Assembly: GCA_964414345.1 (NCBI GenBank)
Contig: CAYPWF010000007.1
Location: 19,266-83,265, forward strand
Source of the DNA: Desulfocorpusculum sp964414345
GTDB lineage: Bacteria; Desulfobacterota; Desulfocorpusculales; Desulfocorpusculum
Reading direction: 5' to 3'
DNA length: 64,000 nucleotides
In this document: one piece after another, positions 51,197 through 59,742 of the stretch
How positions within the stretch are numbered: the stretch's first letter is position 1
How the letters are laid out: every line of letters begins with the position of its first letter
The notes under the pieces: model-generated
Database searches by the model: none
Seen by the model: the letters and a program-made list of their open reading frames with translations, nothing else
Told to the model about the DNA's origin: nothing
Position numbers and translations under genes: made by a program

Positions 51197-52501
51197 ATGA
51201 ATATCTGTGTGATTGGGGCAGGTTACGCTGGGCTGGTTACGGCCGCTTGTTTCGCAGAGTTCGGGCTCAAGGTCACCTGTGTGGACAAGGAGAAAAGGAA
51301 GATAGAGGCTCTTTGCCAGGGCAAGGTCCCCTTCTTCGAGCCTGGCCTCGAGGAGATGGTCCAGAGAAACATGGCCCAGGGGCGCTTGAGTTTCTCCGAC
51401 GACCTGCCTCAGGCAATACAGAACGCCCTGGTCATATTCATATGTGTGGGCACCCCCTCCAAGCAGGACGGGAGCGTTGACCTAAGCGCCGTGGACGAGG
51501 TGGCAGGACAGATAGGCGAAGCCTTGAACGGTTACAAGCTGGTGGTCACCAAGAGCACGGTGCCTGTGGGGACCACCCGGAGGGTGGAGCGGATTGTAAG
51601 GGAAAGGAGCAAAGGTGCCTATCACTTTGATGTGGCCAACAACCCCGAGTTCCTAAGAGAAGGCTCTGCAGTAGAGGATTTCATGAGACCCAACCGGGTC
51701 ATAGTGGGTGCAGAAAGCGATGAGGCCAGGGCAATACTGAGGGATTTGTACAGCCCCTTGTACTTGATCGAGGCTCCCTTTGTGATCACCAATATCCAGA
51801 CCTCAGAGATGATCAAGTACGCGAGCAATGCCTTTTTGGCCACCAAGATTTCCTTTATCAACGAGATGGCTCTTCTTTGCGACAAGCTGGGAGCAGATGT
51901 TTACCAAGTGGCCAGGGCCATGGGGTTGGATCAAAGAATAGGAGCCAAGTTCCTGCATCCGGGCCCTGGGTTCGGAGGCTCCTGTTTTCCAAAAGACACC
52001 AGGGCCTTGGCCCACTCTGCGAGGGAGGTAGGGCTGGAGTTGGAGATCGTGGAGGCTGTCATTCGTGTGAATCAAAGGCAAAGGGAGTGGGCGGTGGCTA
52101 AGATCGAGGAGGCCTTGGGGGGCCTTCAAGAAAAGAGCGTGGCACTCCTGGGGCTTACCTTCAAACCCAACACCGATGACATAAGGGAGGCCCCGGCCTT
52201 GTATATTGCACAGGAGATACTTAGGCGCGGGGGGAGCCTGAGAGCCTACGATCCGGTGGGCATGGAGAACGCTTCCCGGGTCTTGGACGGGCAGGTGGTT
52301 TTTTGCTCGGATTCCTATGATGCTGCTCAGGGCAGCCATGCCTTGGTGATAGCCACAGAGTGGAACCAGTTTCGCAACCTGGACTTGGACAGAATGAAGC
52401 AGCTTTTGCTCCAGCCCGTGCTGGTGGATCTCAAGAACATCTACGACCCGGAGCGAGTCAAGGACAAGGGGTTTGTTTACTATGGGGTGGGGAGGAACTG
52501 A
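51197..52501 (+). CDS. ugd: UDP-glucose 6-dehydrogenase
   Basis: 434 residues. NICVIGAGYAGLVTAACFAE binds NAD, VPFFEPGLEEM and NPEFLREGSAVEDFMRPNRVIVG follow, and the catalytic Cys is in GFGGSCFPKDTRAL. The C-terminal domain has GLTFKPNTDDIREAPA. It makes UDP-glucuronate for polysaccharides. AAGGAGATC lies before ATG 51197; the stop overlaps the lepB start (TGATG). Confidence 0.95.
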   Translation: MNICVIGAGYAGLVTAACFAEFGLKVTCVDKEKRKIEALCQGKVPFFEPGLEEMVQRNMAQGRLSFSDDLPQAIQNALVIFICVGTPSKQDGSVDLSAVDEVAGQIGEALNGYKLVVTKSTVPVGTTRRVERIVRERSKGAYHFDVANNPEFLREGSAVEDFMRPNRVIVGAESDEARAILRDLYSPLYLIEAPFVITNIQTSEMIKYASNAFLATKISFINEMALLCDKLGADVYQVARAMGLDQRIGAKFLHPGPGFGGSCFPKDTRALAHSAREVGLELEIVEAVIRVNQRQREWAVAKIEEALGGLQEKSVALLGLTFKPNTDDIREAPALYIAQEILRRGGSLRAYDPVGMENASRVLDGQVVFCSDSYDAAQGSHALVIATEWNQFRNLDLDRMKQLLLQPVLVDLKNIYDPERVKDKGFVYYGVGRN

Positions 52502-53160
52502 TGGCCCTGATAAGGAGAGGGGAGAGACAGGCCTTGGAGGTCCGCCAAGGGAAAAAACGCAAAGGGGCCATCAGGGAGTACGCTGAGGCTATACTTATAG
52601 CCCTTGCAATAGCCTTGGTCATCCGCACCTTTGTGGTCCAAGCCTTTAAGATACCCTCTGGCTCCATGATCCCAACCCTGGAGATCGGGGATCATATCCT
52701 GGTAAACAGGTTCATATACGGGTTCAGGATACCTTATACCCGTGTGAGGCTGCTCCCTTTCACAACACCCCAAAGAGGTGATGTGATAGTGTTCGTTTAC
52801 CCCGAGGACAACTCCAAAGACTTCATAAAGAGGGTGGTGGGAGTCGGGGGGGACACCGTGGAAATCAAGGATAAACGGGTTTATGTGAATGGCCGGGCAT
52901 GGGAAGACCCCTTCGGTGTTTACACAGACCCCAGGGTTTTGCCCAAGAGCATGGACCCCAGGGACAATTTCGGGCCGGTGAAGGTGCCTCCAGATGAGCT
53001 CTTTGTGATGGGAGACAACAGAGACAACAGCCGAGACTCCAGGTACTGGGGATTCGTGCACGTGGGGGAGGTAAAAGGCAAGGCATTTCTTATTTATTAT
53101 TCCTGGGACAGCTCCAACCACGGCATACGCTGGGGACGCATAGGAAAAATCATCCACTAG
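52501..53160 (+). CDS. lepB: Signal peptidase I
   Basis: 219 residues from ATG 52501, with GGGGAGGA upstream. One N-terminal transmembrane helix (about 25-43, EAILIALAIALVIRTFV) precedes the catalytic Ser in KIPSGSMIPTL and the general-base Lys in DFIKRVVGVGGD. The box E motif GDNRDNSRDSRYWG is present. It cleaves signal peptides on the outer face of the cytoplasmic membrane. Confidence 0.95.
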   Translation: MALIRRGERQALEVRQGKKRKGAIREYAEAILIALAIALVIRTFVVQAFKIPSGSMIPTLEIGDHILVNRFIYGFRIPYTRVRLLPFTTPQRGDVIVFVYPEDNSKDFIKRVVGVGGDTVEIKDKRVYVNGRAWEDPFGVYTDPRVLPKSMDPRDNFGPVKVPPDELFVMGDNRDNSRDSRYWGFVHVGEVKGKAFLIYYSWDSSNHGIRWGRIGKIIH

Positions 53161-53162
53161 CC

Positions 53163-53345
53163 AGGACAGTTCTTCAAGGTCTGTGGCTTGGGGGCAGCCC
53201 CCCCCAAGCCCCTTGGCCTGAAATGGCACACTCCCACTCAAACCAGGGCCAGAGCCGAAACCGAGTACAAGGGTTGTTCTTGAGCATGGACCGGTTTGCC
53301 CTAACATATCATCAAGATAGCCTGTATTATCCACTGAAATGCGGG
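53163..53345 (+). repeat. Dispersed intergenic repeat, copy 6 (orientation A, full)
   Basis: It begins immediately after the lepB stop: TTCTTCAAGG, then the hairpin CTTGGGGGC-AG-CCCCCCCCAAG, ACTCAAACCAGGGCCAGAGCC, TTCTTGAGCATGGACC and CCTGTATTATCCACT at the right end. Confidence 0.8.
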
Positions 53346-53779
53346 CTAGTCCCCGCAACTTGAGGCAGCCCCCCCCAGCTTTGGGGGTAGTTCCCAGAAA
53401 CTTCTTGCTTCAGGCGGTTGGGCCGCACTTTCTGTGCTGCCATCACATTGGAATGACAAGACTTTTATCCAACCCCTTGACTCTTAGGCATCTTTCTTGC
53501 TAATTGGCCCATGCAGGAAACTTCCCAGGCCACTGGGAGCTCGAAGCATAGAAGCCACCCCAGCCCTGGGAGGTCCCCGGGTCTATAAGAAGTGAAAGAC
53601 CTGGCAGCCAAAAAATATGAAGTATATCAAAAACTTAGCCTGAAAAAGGCCGGTTTTTATCGGGCGGAGCCTTGACTTTTCCCCAACAGGTTTCCAGCAG
53701 GGAGGCCGGAGCAAGCCGCGCTGGGGAAGGTCTTTTGTGTGACAGGGCGGACAGGACGAGGGCTTACTTTAGCCCAAAT
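53346..53779. other. Intergenic stretch between repeat copies 6 and 7
   Basis: No convincing gene or RNA. A further G/C-run segment (CAGCCCCCCCCAGCTTTGGGGG near 53367-53388) may be a remnant of the repeat hairpin. The remainder has A/T-rich patches (AAAAAATATGAAGTATATC) but no clear promoter. Confidence 0.4.
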
Positions 53780-53968
53780 CATTCAGGATCAGCGGATAAT
53801 TTGGGCCATCCTCAAAAATATGTCAGGGAAAAGCGATTCATGCTCAAAAGCAACCTAATTGTTGGTTTCAGGTTTTGCCCGGATTTGATTCAGAACATCT
53901 GGAAGCCTACCTTTGGGCTTGGGGGCGCAGCCCCCAAAGTCAGAGGCCTTGGAGAATTATCCGGGTTG
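53780..53968 (-). repeat. Dispersed intergenic repeat, copy 7 (reverse orientation, full)
   Basis: It runs from ATTCAGGATCAGCGGATAAT through ATATGTC and GATTCATGCTCAAAAG to the hairpin TTGGGGGC-GCA-GCCCCCAA and the end GAGAATTATCCGGGTT. It lies upstream of pyrR, in opposite orientation to copy 6. Confidence 0.82.
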
Positions 53969-54081
53969 GTCGAGAGGGATGGTTTTTTTAGAGCAGTTGA
54001 CGGTTCAAGATGGCTGTGGTACTAATCTCCCAGCTTGGGCAAGTCTTGCCTCTTTTCCCTGATCAGAACAGAGAAGAAGGA

Positions 54082-54116
54082 GCCCCTTTAGGGGCCTGCG
54101 CTTCCCAAAGGGAGGG
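54082..54116 (+). promoter_or_regulatory. Hairpins in the pyrR leader
   Basis: GCCCC-TTTA-GGGGC (54082-54095) is followed by TCCC-AAA-GGGA (54103-54112), whose 3' arm overlaps the likely ribosome site GGGAGGG of pyrR. It could modulate translation. No clear PyrR-binding-loop consensus or terminator was found. Confidence 0.3.
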
Positions 54117-54125
54117 ATCCCCACT

Positions 54126-54692
54126 GTGAGCAGTGATTCCTCGCAGGCCAGGCTGATACTGGATGGTTCGGGCATGAAACGTGTGCTTCGCAGGATGGCC
54201 AGCCAGATGGCCGAGAAGCACCCGGGCGCTGGAGAGCTGGCCCTTGTGGGTATACGAACCAATGGGATCTACTTGGCCAAGAGATTGGCCAAAGAGATGC
54301 AAGCCATAGAAGGTTTTCCTGTGGCAACAGGTGTCATAGACGTGACTCTGTACAGGGATGATCTTTCCAGGGGGAGGCCCAACCCCCTGGTCAAACGAAC
54401 AGAGATAAGCTTCTCGGTGGATGAGAGAAAGATCGTTCTAGTGGACGATGTACTTTTTACAGGCCGGACCACCAGGGCCGCTTTGGACGCCTTGATGGAC
54501 TTTGGGAGGCCTGCCATGGTGGAGCTGGCTGTGTTGGTGGACAGGGGCCACAGAGAACTTCCGATAAGGGCTGACTACGTGGGGATGGAGGTGGCCACCA
54601 CAAAAGAGGAGTCCGTTGTGGTCCACATGCAGGAGGCTGGCCAAAAGGACGAGGTGCTGCTGGTGGCTCCGGGCTGGAGGGGGGAGCAGTGA
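54126..54692 (+). CDS. pyrR: PyrR bifunctional regulator / uracil phosphoribosyltransferase
   Basis: 188 residues from GTG 54126, with GGGAGGG upstream. The PRPP-binding loop VLVDDVLFTGRTTRAALDAL and the family stretches VGIRTNGIYLAKRL, DVTLYRDDL and AVLVDRGHRELPI are present. PyrR proteins bind pyr mRNA in response to UMP in Firmicutes; in this lineage RNA regulation is not certain. It overlaps pyrB by 4 bp. Confidence 0.92.
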   Translation: MSSDSSQARLILDGSGMKRVLRRMASQMAEKHPGAGELALVGIRTNGIYLAKRLAKEMQAIEGFPVATGVIDVTLYRDDLSRGRPNPLVKRTEISFSVDERKIVLVDDVLFTGRTTRAALDALMDFGRPAMVELAVLVDRGHRELPIRADYVGMEVATTKEESVVVHMQEAGQKDEVLLVAPGWRGEQ

Positions 54693-55648
54693 GCCAGGGT
54701 GCATTTCCGGCTGTTTGGCAGAAGAAGGATCTGCTGGGCATAAAGGATCTAGCGGCCCAGGAGATCCAGCTCATCCTGGACACGGCCGAGTCCTTCAAGG
54801 AGATCTCCACCAGGGAGATAAAAAAGGTGCCCACCCTAAGGGGCAAGACCGTCATAACTCTTTTCTACGAGGCCAGCACCCGCACCAGGACTTCCTTCGA
54901 GATAGCCGCCAAGAGGCTAAGCGCCGACACAATCAACATCTCTGTTTCCACAAGCAGCGTGGTCAAGGGTGAGACCCTCTTGGACACGGCTCTCAACCTC
55001 CAGGCCATGGAGCCCGACATTCTGATACTTCGCCACAGTGCTGCAGGGGCTCCCAATATGCTGGCCAAGGCCATGAAAGCCTCGGTCATAAACGCCGGAG
55101 ACGGTTTTAGGGAACATCCCACCCAGGCCCTTTTGGACATGATGACCGTTAGGGAGAGAAAGGGAGAGCTTCGTGGTTTGCTTTTGGCCATAGTCGGGGA
55201 CATAGCCCACAGCCGGGTGGCTAGGTCCAACATTTACGGGTTCACCAAGTTGGGGGCCCGTGTGAGGGTGGTGGCCCCCCCCACCCTGATCCCCAGAGGC
55301 ATAGAGACTCTGGGCGTGGAGGTCAGTCACGACCTCGTGGAGGGTATAAGAGGGGCGGACGTGGTGATGGCCTTAAGAATTCAGAGGGAGCGCCTGCAGG
55401 GGACCTTTTTCCCTTCCGAGCGGGAATACTCCCGTTTCTTCGGGCTCTCCAGGATGGTATTGGAAGAGGCTGCTCCCAACGCCCTCATAATGCATCCAGG
55501 GCCCATGAACCGAGGGGTGGAGATATCACCGGATGTGGCCGAGGGGCCAAGCTCGGTAATCCTGGACCAGGTAACCAACGGTGTGGCGGTGCGCATGGCT
55601 GTCCTGTACTTGCTGGCAGGAGGGAGCCGGGGTGAGGATCTGCATTAA
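54689..55648 (+). CDS. pyrB: Aspartate carbamoyltransferase catalytic subunit
   Basis: 319 residues from GTG 54689. The carbamoyl-phosphate loop FYEASTRTRTSFE, SVVKGETLLDT, HSAAGAPN and DGFREHPTQALLD are conserved, and the late HPGPMNRGVEI marks the aspartate site. It makes carbamoyl aspartate in pyrimidine synthesis. No pyrI is adjacent, as usual for operons with pyrR and pyrC. Confidence 0.95.
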   Translation: MSQGAFPAVWQKKDLLGIKDLAAQEIQLILDTAESFKEISTREIKKVPTLRGKTVITLFYEASTRTRTSFEIAAKRLSADTINISVSTSSVVKGETLLDTALNLQAMEPDILILRHSAAGAPNMLAKAMKASVINAGDGFREHPTQALLDMMTVRERKGELRGLLLAIVGDIAHSRVARSNIYGFTKLGARVRVVAPPTLIPRGIETLGVEVSHDLVEGIRGADVVMALRIQRERLQGTFFPSEREYSRFFGLSRMVLEEAAPNALIMHPGPMNRGVEISPDVAEGPSSVILDQVTNGVAVRMAVLYLLAGGSRGEDLH

Positions 55649-56951
55649 AGGAGGCAGGTTGGTGGATCCCTCTCAGGGGATGGACGGGCCGGCCGACATC
55701 TGGATAAAGGACGGGGTGGTGGAGAGCATTTGCCGGGCCGGGAGCCCCTTGCCCGAGGCGGGGAAGGACTCTAGAGTCCTGGATGCCAAGGGCATGGTGG
55801 TGGTGCCGGGCCTTGTGGACATGCACGTGCACCTGAGGGAACCCGGGCAGGAATACAAGGAGACCATCCGAACTGGAACAATGGCGGCTGCCGCGTCGGG
55901 GGTGACCTCCCTGGCCTGTATGCCCAACACAGAGCCACCGGTGGATCACGGGGCAGTGGCGGAGTTCTTGCTGCGCAAGGCAAGAGAACAGGGGCATGTG
56001 AGGGTATACCCTGTGGGGGCCATCACAAAGGGGCTCAAGGGGGAGGCCCTCTCTGAGATAGGGGAGCTCAAATCAGCGGGAGTTGTAGCCCTCTCCGATG
56101 ACGGCAAGCCTGTGAGCAACGCCCTGGTCATGAGAAGGGCCATGGAGTACGCCCGAGGCTTCGGGCTTCCGGTCATCTCCCATTGCGAGGAGCCTACCCT
56201 AGCAGGCCATGGGGCCATGAACGAGGGGGAGGTTTCCTTGGAGCTGGGGCTAAGAGGAATGCCGGCAGTGGCCGAGGAGGCTATGGTGGCCAGAGATCTT
56301 CTTCTGGCCGAGTGGACCGGCTGCCACCTGCATGTAGCCCATGTGAGCACCGCGGGCTCGGCGAGGCTCATCAGGGAGGCCAAGGCCAGGGGGGTAAGGG
56401 TCACGGCAGAGGCTACTCCGCATCACCTGATTCTGACTCACGACGCGGTGCGCCAGTGGGACCCCGACACCAAGGTGAACCCACCCTTGAGAAGCAGGCA
56501 GGATGTGGAAGCCCTCCAGGAGGCCCTGGGGGACGGCACCATAGATGTGATCGCCACGGACCACGCCCCCCATGCCAGGGTGGACAAAGAGGTGGAATAT
56601 GAGCTTGCGGCCTTCGGCATATCCGGACTGGAGACACTGGTAGGCCTCACCCTGATGCTGGTGGAGCGTGGGGTCATGGACCTCAAGGAGTGGGTCAGAA
56701 AGCTCTCCTGGAACCCGGCTCGAATACTGGGGCTTAAAGCCGGGAGCCTCTCTCCTGGAAGCCCTGCAGATCTGGCCATAGTGGACCTGGGGAGAACCTG
56801 GAAGGTGGATCCAGAAGGGTTTTTCTCCAAGGGCAAAAACACTCCCTTCAAAGGCTGGACCCTAAAAGGCCGGGTAGTCCACACCATGGTGGCCGGCCGC
56901 ATGGTGTATAGCTTGGAAAACAGGCCCCAACTACTCACCATCGGTGGATAA
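55632..56951 (+). CDS. pyrC: Dihydroorotase
   Basis: 439 residues from GTG 55632, which overlaps pyrB by 17 bp and follows GGAGGGAG; the longer frame from 55581 is antisense-free but lies wholly in pyrB. Zinc ligands are visible in VDMHVHLREPG, ISHCEEP, HVAHVST and ATDHAPHA, with the substrate-binding MPNTEPP. This is the class I (Aquifex/Bacillus-type) enzyme. The stop codon TAA (56949-56951) and last residues lie inside repeat copy 8. Confidence 0.94.
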   Translation: MRICIKGGRLVDPSQGMDGPADIWIKDGVVESICRAGSPLPEAGKDSRVLDAKGMVVVPGLVDMHVHLREPGQEYKETIRTGTMAAAASGVTSLACMPNTEPPVDHGAVAEFLLRKAREQGHVRVYPVGAITKGLKGEALSEIGELKSAGVVALSDDGKPVSNALVMRRAMEYARGFGLPVISHCEEPTLAGHGAMNEGEVSLELGLRGMPAVAEEAMVARDLLLAEWTGCHLHVAHVSTAGSARLIREAKARGVRVTAEATPHHLILTHDAVRQWDPDTKVNPPLRSRQDVEALQEALGDGTIDVIATDHAPHARVDKEVEYELAAFGISGLETLVGLTLMLVERGVMDLKEWVRKLSWNPARILGLKAGSLSPGSPADLAIVDLGRTWKVDPEGFFSKGKNTPFKGWTLKGRVVHTMVAGRMVYSLENRPQLLTIGG

Positions 56952-57121
56952 TCCAGGCTGTCTTGATGATATCTCATGACAAGCCGCTCTTTGCTCAAAA
57001 ACAGCTTTGTTTTAGATTCCAGATTCGGCCCTGGTCTGAGTGGATGTAGGCCAAAGGGCTTCTAGGGGCTTGGGGGCTTGAGCCCCCCCCAAGTGGCAGG
57101 TTTTTGGAGAACAATCTGGTT
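56938..57121 (-). repeat. Dispersed intergenic repeat, copy 8 (reverse orientation, full)
   Basis: About 184 bp. GGTGGATAATCCAGGCTGTC begins inside the last pyrC codons, followed by TTCGGCCCTGGTCTGAGTGG, the hairpin CTTGGGGGC-TTGA-GCCCCCCCCAAG and the end GAACAATCTGGTTT. Confidence 0.82.
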
Positions 57122-57386
57122 TGATGATCCTCAAAGAAAATCAAATGCTTGAGACATCCAACTGGAAGCACTGTCTTTTGGGCGGAAAGTGACTGAAAGT
57201 AAGCCATCAGCCCCGCGACCAACCAGGACTAACCACGACTGAAGAGCACAAAGTTTTCCTGCAATCCTTATTTGGGCCTACTCCAAGGGCAGGGAGTAGA
57301 CTTTTGTGAGGATATTTGGGCCGGCCTTTTTTGATGAATTCTTCTTCGGAACAAGATAACCTCGGATCCAAACAGAGAGGGGAACC

Positions 57387-58850
57387 ATGGCGGGATCTTT
57401 TCTAGATACCACTGATCCTGTGGATTCCCGAACAGCTTCAGAGTCCTCTCCGGCTAGAATCCTGGTTGTGGATGACGAAGAGGGTATGAGGGAGTTTCTG
57501 GGGATCCTTCTTCAAAAAGAAGGGTATCGGGTGCAGACCGCCCAGAGCGGGCAAGAGGCTCTTGTGAGATTGGGAAAGGAAAGATTCGACCTTGTGATAA
57601 CAGATCTCAAGATGCCCAAGATGAGCGGCATCGAGCTGCTCAACAGGATCAAAGAGAAAGACCCGGATGTGGGGGTGGTGCTCATAACCGCTTATGCCTC
57701 CACTGAAACCGCGGTGGACGCCATGAAGGGAGGGGCCTTCGACTACATAGCCAAGCCCTTTGATGTGGAAGAGATGAAGGAGGTGGTTAGGGGGGCTCTC
57801 AAAAAGAGACTCAAAGAAGGGGCTGGAAGGCAAAGAGCAGGAGTTTTGAAAGAAAGGAGCAGGTTTGGAGAGATCTTGGGCCTCAGCCCGGCCATGCAGC
57901 GCATCTTTGAGCTGATTCCCAGGGTGGCCCCCACCCCCACCAATGTCTTGATAACGGGGGAGAGCGGAACAGGCAAGGAGCTTGTGGCCTTGGCCATACA
58001 CGACCACAGCCAGCGCAAGGATGGGCCCATAGTTACCATCAACTGTGGAGGCATTCCTGATAATCTGCTGGAGAGCGAGCTTTTCGGATACCAAAAAGGG
58101 GCCTTTACAGGAGCCACGGCCAACAAGCCGGGTCTCCTGGAACTGGCCGACAAGGGCACTGTTTTCCTAGACGAGGTGGGGGAGCTGCCCCCCCACCTCC
58201 AGGTAAAGCTTCTAAGAGTGGTACAGGAGCGCTCTTTCCAGCGCATCGGAGGCACAGAGCCAATCCATGTGGATGTGCGCTTCATTTGCGCTACCAACAA
58301 GAACCTGGAAGAGGAAGTCATCCGTGGGCGTTTCCGGGAGGATCTCTACTATCGAATCAACGTGGTGCATATCCACGTGCCTCCCTTGAGGGAGAGAAAA
58401 GAGGACATTCCCCTTTTGGCCGAGCACTTCCTGGAAAAATACGCCCAAGAGATGGGAAAGCACGTGGAGGGCCTGTCCACATATGCTCTGGAGGTCTTGA
58501 AAAACTACCACTTCCCGGGAAACGTGAGGGAGCTGGAGAACATCATCCAGCGAGGGGTGGCCTTGGAGCAAACCAAGCTCATCCTACCCGAGAGCCTGAA
58601 ATTGGCCAGCTTCAAAAAGAAGGGTGGGGAAGTTGAGCAAGCCTGGGAAAAGCCCAAGGAAGAGATGCTGGGTAATGGCTTCAATCTGGAGGATTGGCTC
58701 CAAGAGCAGGAGCGGGAGTTCATTCTCAAAGCCCTGGAAAGGGCCGGGGGGGTCAAGACCGAGGCAGCCAAGCTGCTGGGAATAAGTTTCCGGTCTTTCA
58801 GATACAGGCTTGAGAAACTGGGCATGGAAAACGAAAAGGCAGCCTTCTGA
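57387..58850 (+). CDS. NtrC-family sigma-54 response regulator, PilR-like
   Basis: 487 residues. The receiver (about 24-140) is intact: Asp29/30 in VVDDEEG, acceptor Asp73 in LVITDLKMPKMSG, LITAYAS and YIAKPFD. The AAA+ domain has GESGTGKE, GAFTGA and GTVFLDEVGELP. A Fis HTH ends the protein (TEAAKLLGISFRSFRYRLEKLG). It lies directly upstream of two pilin genes that have sigma-54 promoter-like sites, so it is probably PilR or a paralogue. No cognate kinase (PilS) is in the window. GAGAGGGG precedes ATG 57387. Confidence 0.88.
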   Translation: MAGSFLDTTDPVDSRTASESSPARILVVDDEEGMREFLGILLQKEGYRVQTAQSGQEALVRLGKERFDLVITDLKMPKMSGIELLNRIKEKDPDVGVVLITAYASTETAVDAMKGGAFDYIAKPFDVEEMKEVVRGALKKRLKEGAGRQRAGVLKERSRFGEILGLSPAMQRIFELIPRVAPTPTNVLITGESGTGKELVALAIHDHSQRKDGPIVTINCGGIPDNLLESELFGYQKGAFTGATANKPGLLELADKGTVFLDEVGELPPHLQVKLLRVVQERSFQRIGGTEPIHVDVRFICATNKNLEEEVIRGRFREDLYYRINVVHIHVPPLRERKEDIPLLAEHFLEKYAQEMGKHVEGLSTYALEVLKNYHFPGNVRELENIIQRGVALEQTKLILPESLKLASFKKKGGEVEQAWEKPKEEMLGNGFNLEDWLQEQEREFILKALERAGGVKTEAAKLLGISFRSFRYRLEKLGMENEKAAF

Positions 58851-58920
58851 CATTTTTTGTCACAAAGTGCCAATTTACGGCACAAGACAGCTTTTGCTTG
58901 TACAGGAATGAACTGCAGCT

Positions 58921-58965
58921 GGTCTGTCTGGTCTATTCCGTCTGTTTGGTCTGTTCGGTCTGTTT
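58921..58965 (+). repeat. 9-bp tandem repeat array
   Basis: Five units of consensus GGTCTGTTY (GGTCTGTCT, GGTCTATTC, CGTCTGTTT, GGTCTGTTC, GGTCTGTTT). A shorter related run occurs at 59045-59070. The array is 70 bp after the regulator stop. Confidence 0.75.
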
Positions 58966-58977
58966 GGGGGTCGTCGG

Positions 58978-59094
58978 GGCGCATTTCATATGCGCCAGTA
59001 AAACGGGCTGAACCAAAACCCCCGGGCGGGGATAAACCCTAGATGGTCTATTCGGTCGGTTCGGGTTTGGTGGGGGCGGGGTTAATCCCCGCCC
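58978..59094. repeat. Inverted repeats downstream of the 9-bp array
   Basis: A 7-bp hairpin GGCGCAT/ATGCGCC (58978-58996) is followed by 16-bp arms at 59024-59039 and 59079-59094 (GGGCGGGGATAAACCC against its near-perfect complement, 15 of 16). The loop holds further 9-bp units. Confidence 0.65.
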
Positions 59095-59109
59095 GCAAGA
59101 CTCCTTCTC

Positions 59110-59124
59110 GGGCATGTTAATTGC
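59110..59124 (+). promoter_or_regulatory. Sigma-54 promoter-like site upstream of pilin 1
   Basis: GGGCATGTTAATTGC has the GG-N10-GC spacing of -24/-12 promoters and differs from TGGCA-type consensus at the first base. It is about 148 bp before the pilin start. Confidence 0.5.
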
Positions 59125-59271
59125 TTGTTGCTGGCGTCATGAGATTGGGGCCGGGAAATGCGGGCGGCGAACGGAATCAGAATCACTCAGATCCAGTGTT
59201 TGCCTACTACCTTGGCGAGCTCGGTCCCATGGGGGAAACAACGCATGGGTGACCAAGGGCAAGGAAGGCCC

Positions 59272-59742
59272 ATGATGCCTCACCGCAGAGGCTTCACCCT
59301 CTTGGAGCTCATGATCGTGGTTGCCATCATAGGCATCTTGGCGGCCGTGGCCATTCCCAATTTCATAAGTTTTAAGCAAAAAGCCATTTGCGCTGCGGCC
59401 ATAGCCAATTTGGAGAATGCAAGGCTCTCCCTTACTAGCTACGCGGCTTCCCAGGACGACTGGTGCTTTCCTCCAAGCATAATGAGTTACGATGAGTTTC
59501 GCTCAGCCCTTACTATTTACGGGCTATATTTCCCGGACTCCATGTCAGCTGTGAAATGGGGGGCTTTCCACGGCTATATCCGCGGGAATACGGATTGCAC
59601 ATCTTACACCCTGCACGTCACAGCAGCCGACAACGTCACCCAGCTAAAGGCGGTCACCAAGGGAGTGTGCTGTGTGGACAGTCCCGACTGTTCGATCGCC
59701 GCCAAGAATACCCCACTGTGCACGGCTGATTTCGGCCTGTAA
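59272..59742 (+). CDS. Type IVa major-pilin-like protein 1
   Basis: 156 residues from ATG 59272 with AAGGAAGG upstream (ATG 59275 is the alternative). The type IV prepilin motif RRG|FTLLELMIVVAIIGILAAVAIP includes Glu5 of the mature helix. The C-terminal part has cysteines in GVCCVDSPDC and NTPLC. It is a clear paralogue of the pilin at 60317, sharing the KNTPLC ending. After cleavage and methylation it would polymerise as a pilin or act as a minor pilin. Confidence 0.9.
   Translation: MMPHRRGFTLLELMIVVAIIGILAAVAIPNFISFKQKAICAAAIANLENARLSLTSYAASQDDWCFPPSIMSYDEFRSALTIYGLYFPDSMSAVKWGAFHGYIRGNTDCTSYTLHVTAADNVTQLKAVTKGVCCVDSPDCSIAAKNTPLCTADFGL

Noticed and set aside
53672..54025. 117-codon open frame upstream of pyrR
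   Set aside because: It runs through repeat copy 7 and has no recognisable protein pattern.
54000..54125. Classical PyrR attenuator
   Set aside because: Small hairpins are present, but I could not match the PyrR-binding loop or find a terminator with a U-run.
58921..59070. CRISPR-like array
   Set aside because: Units are 9 bp and directly adjacent with no spacers, and there are no cas genes.
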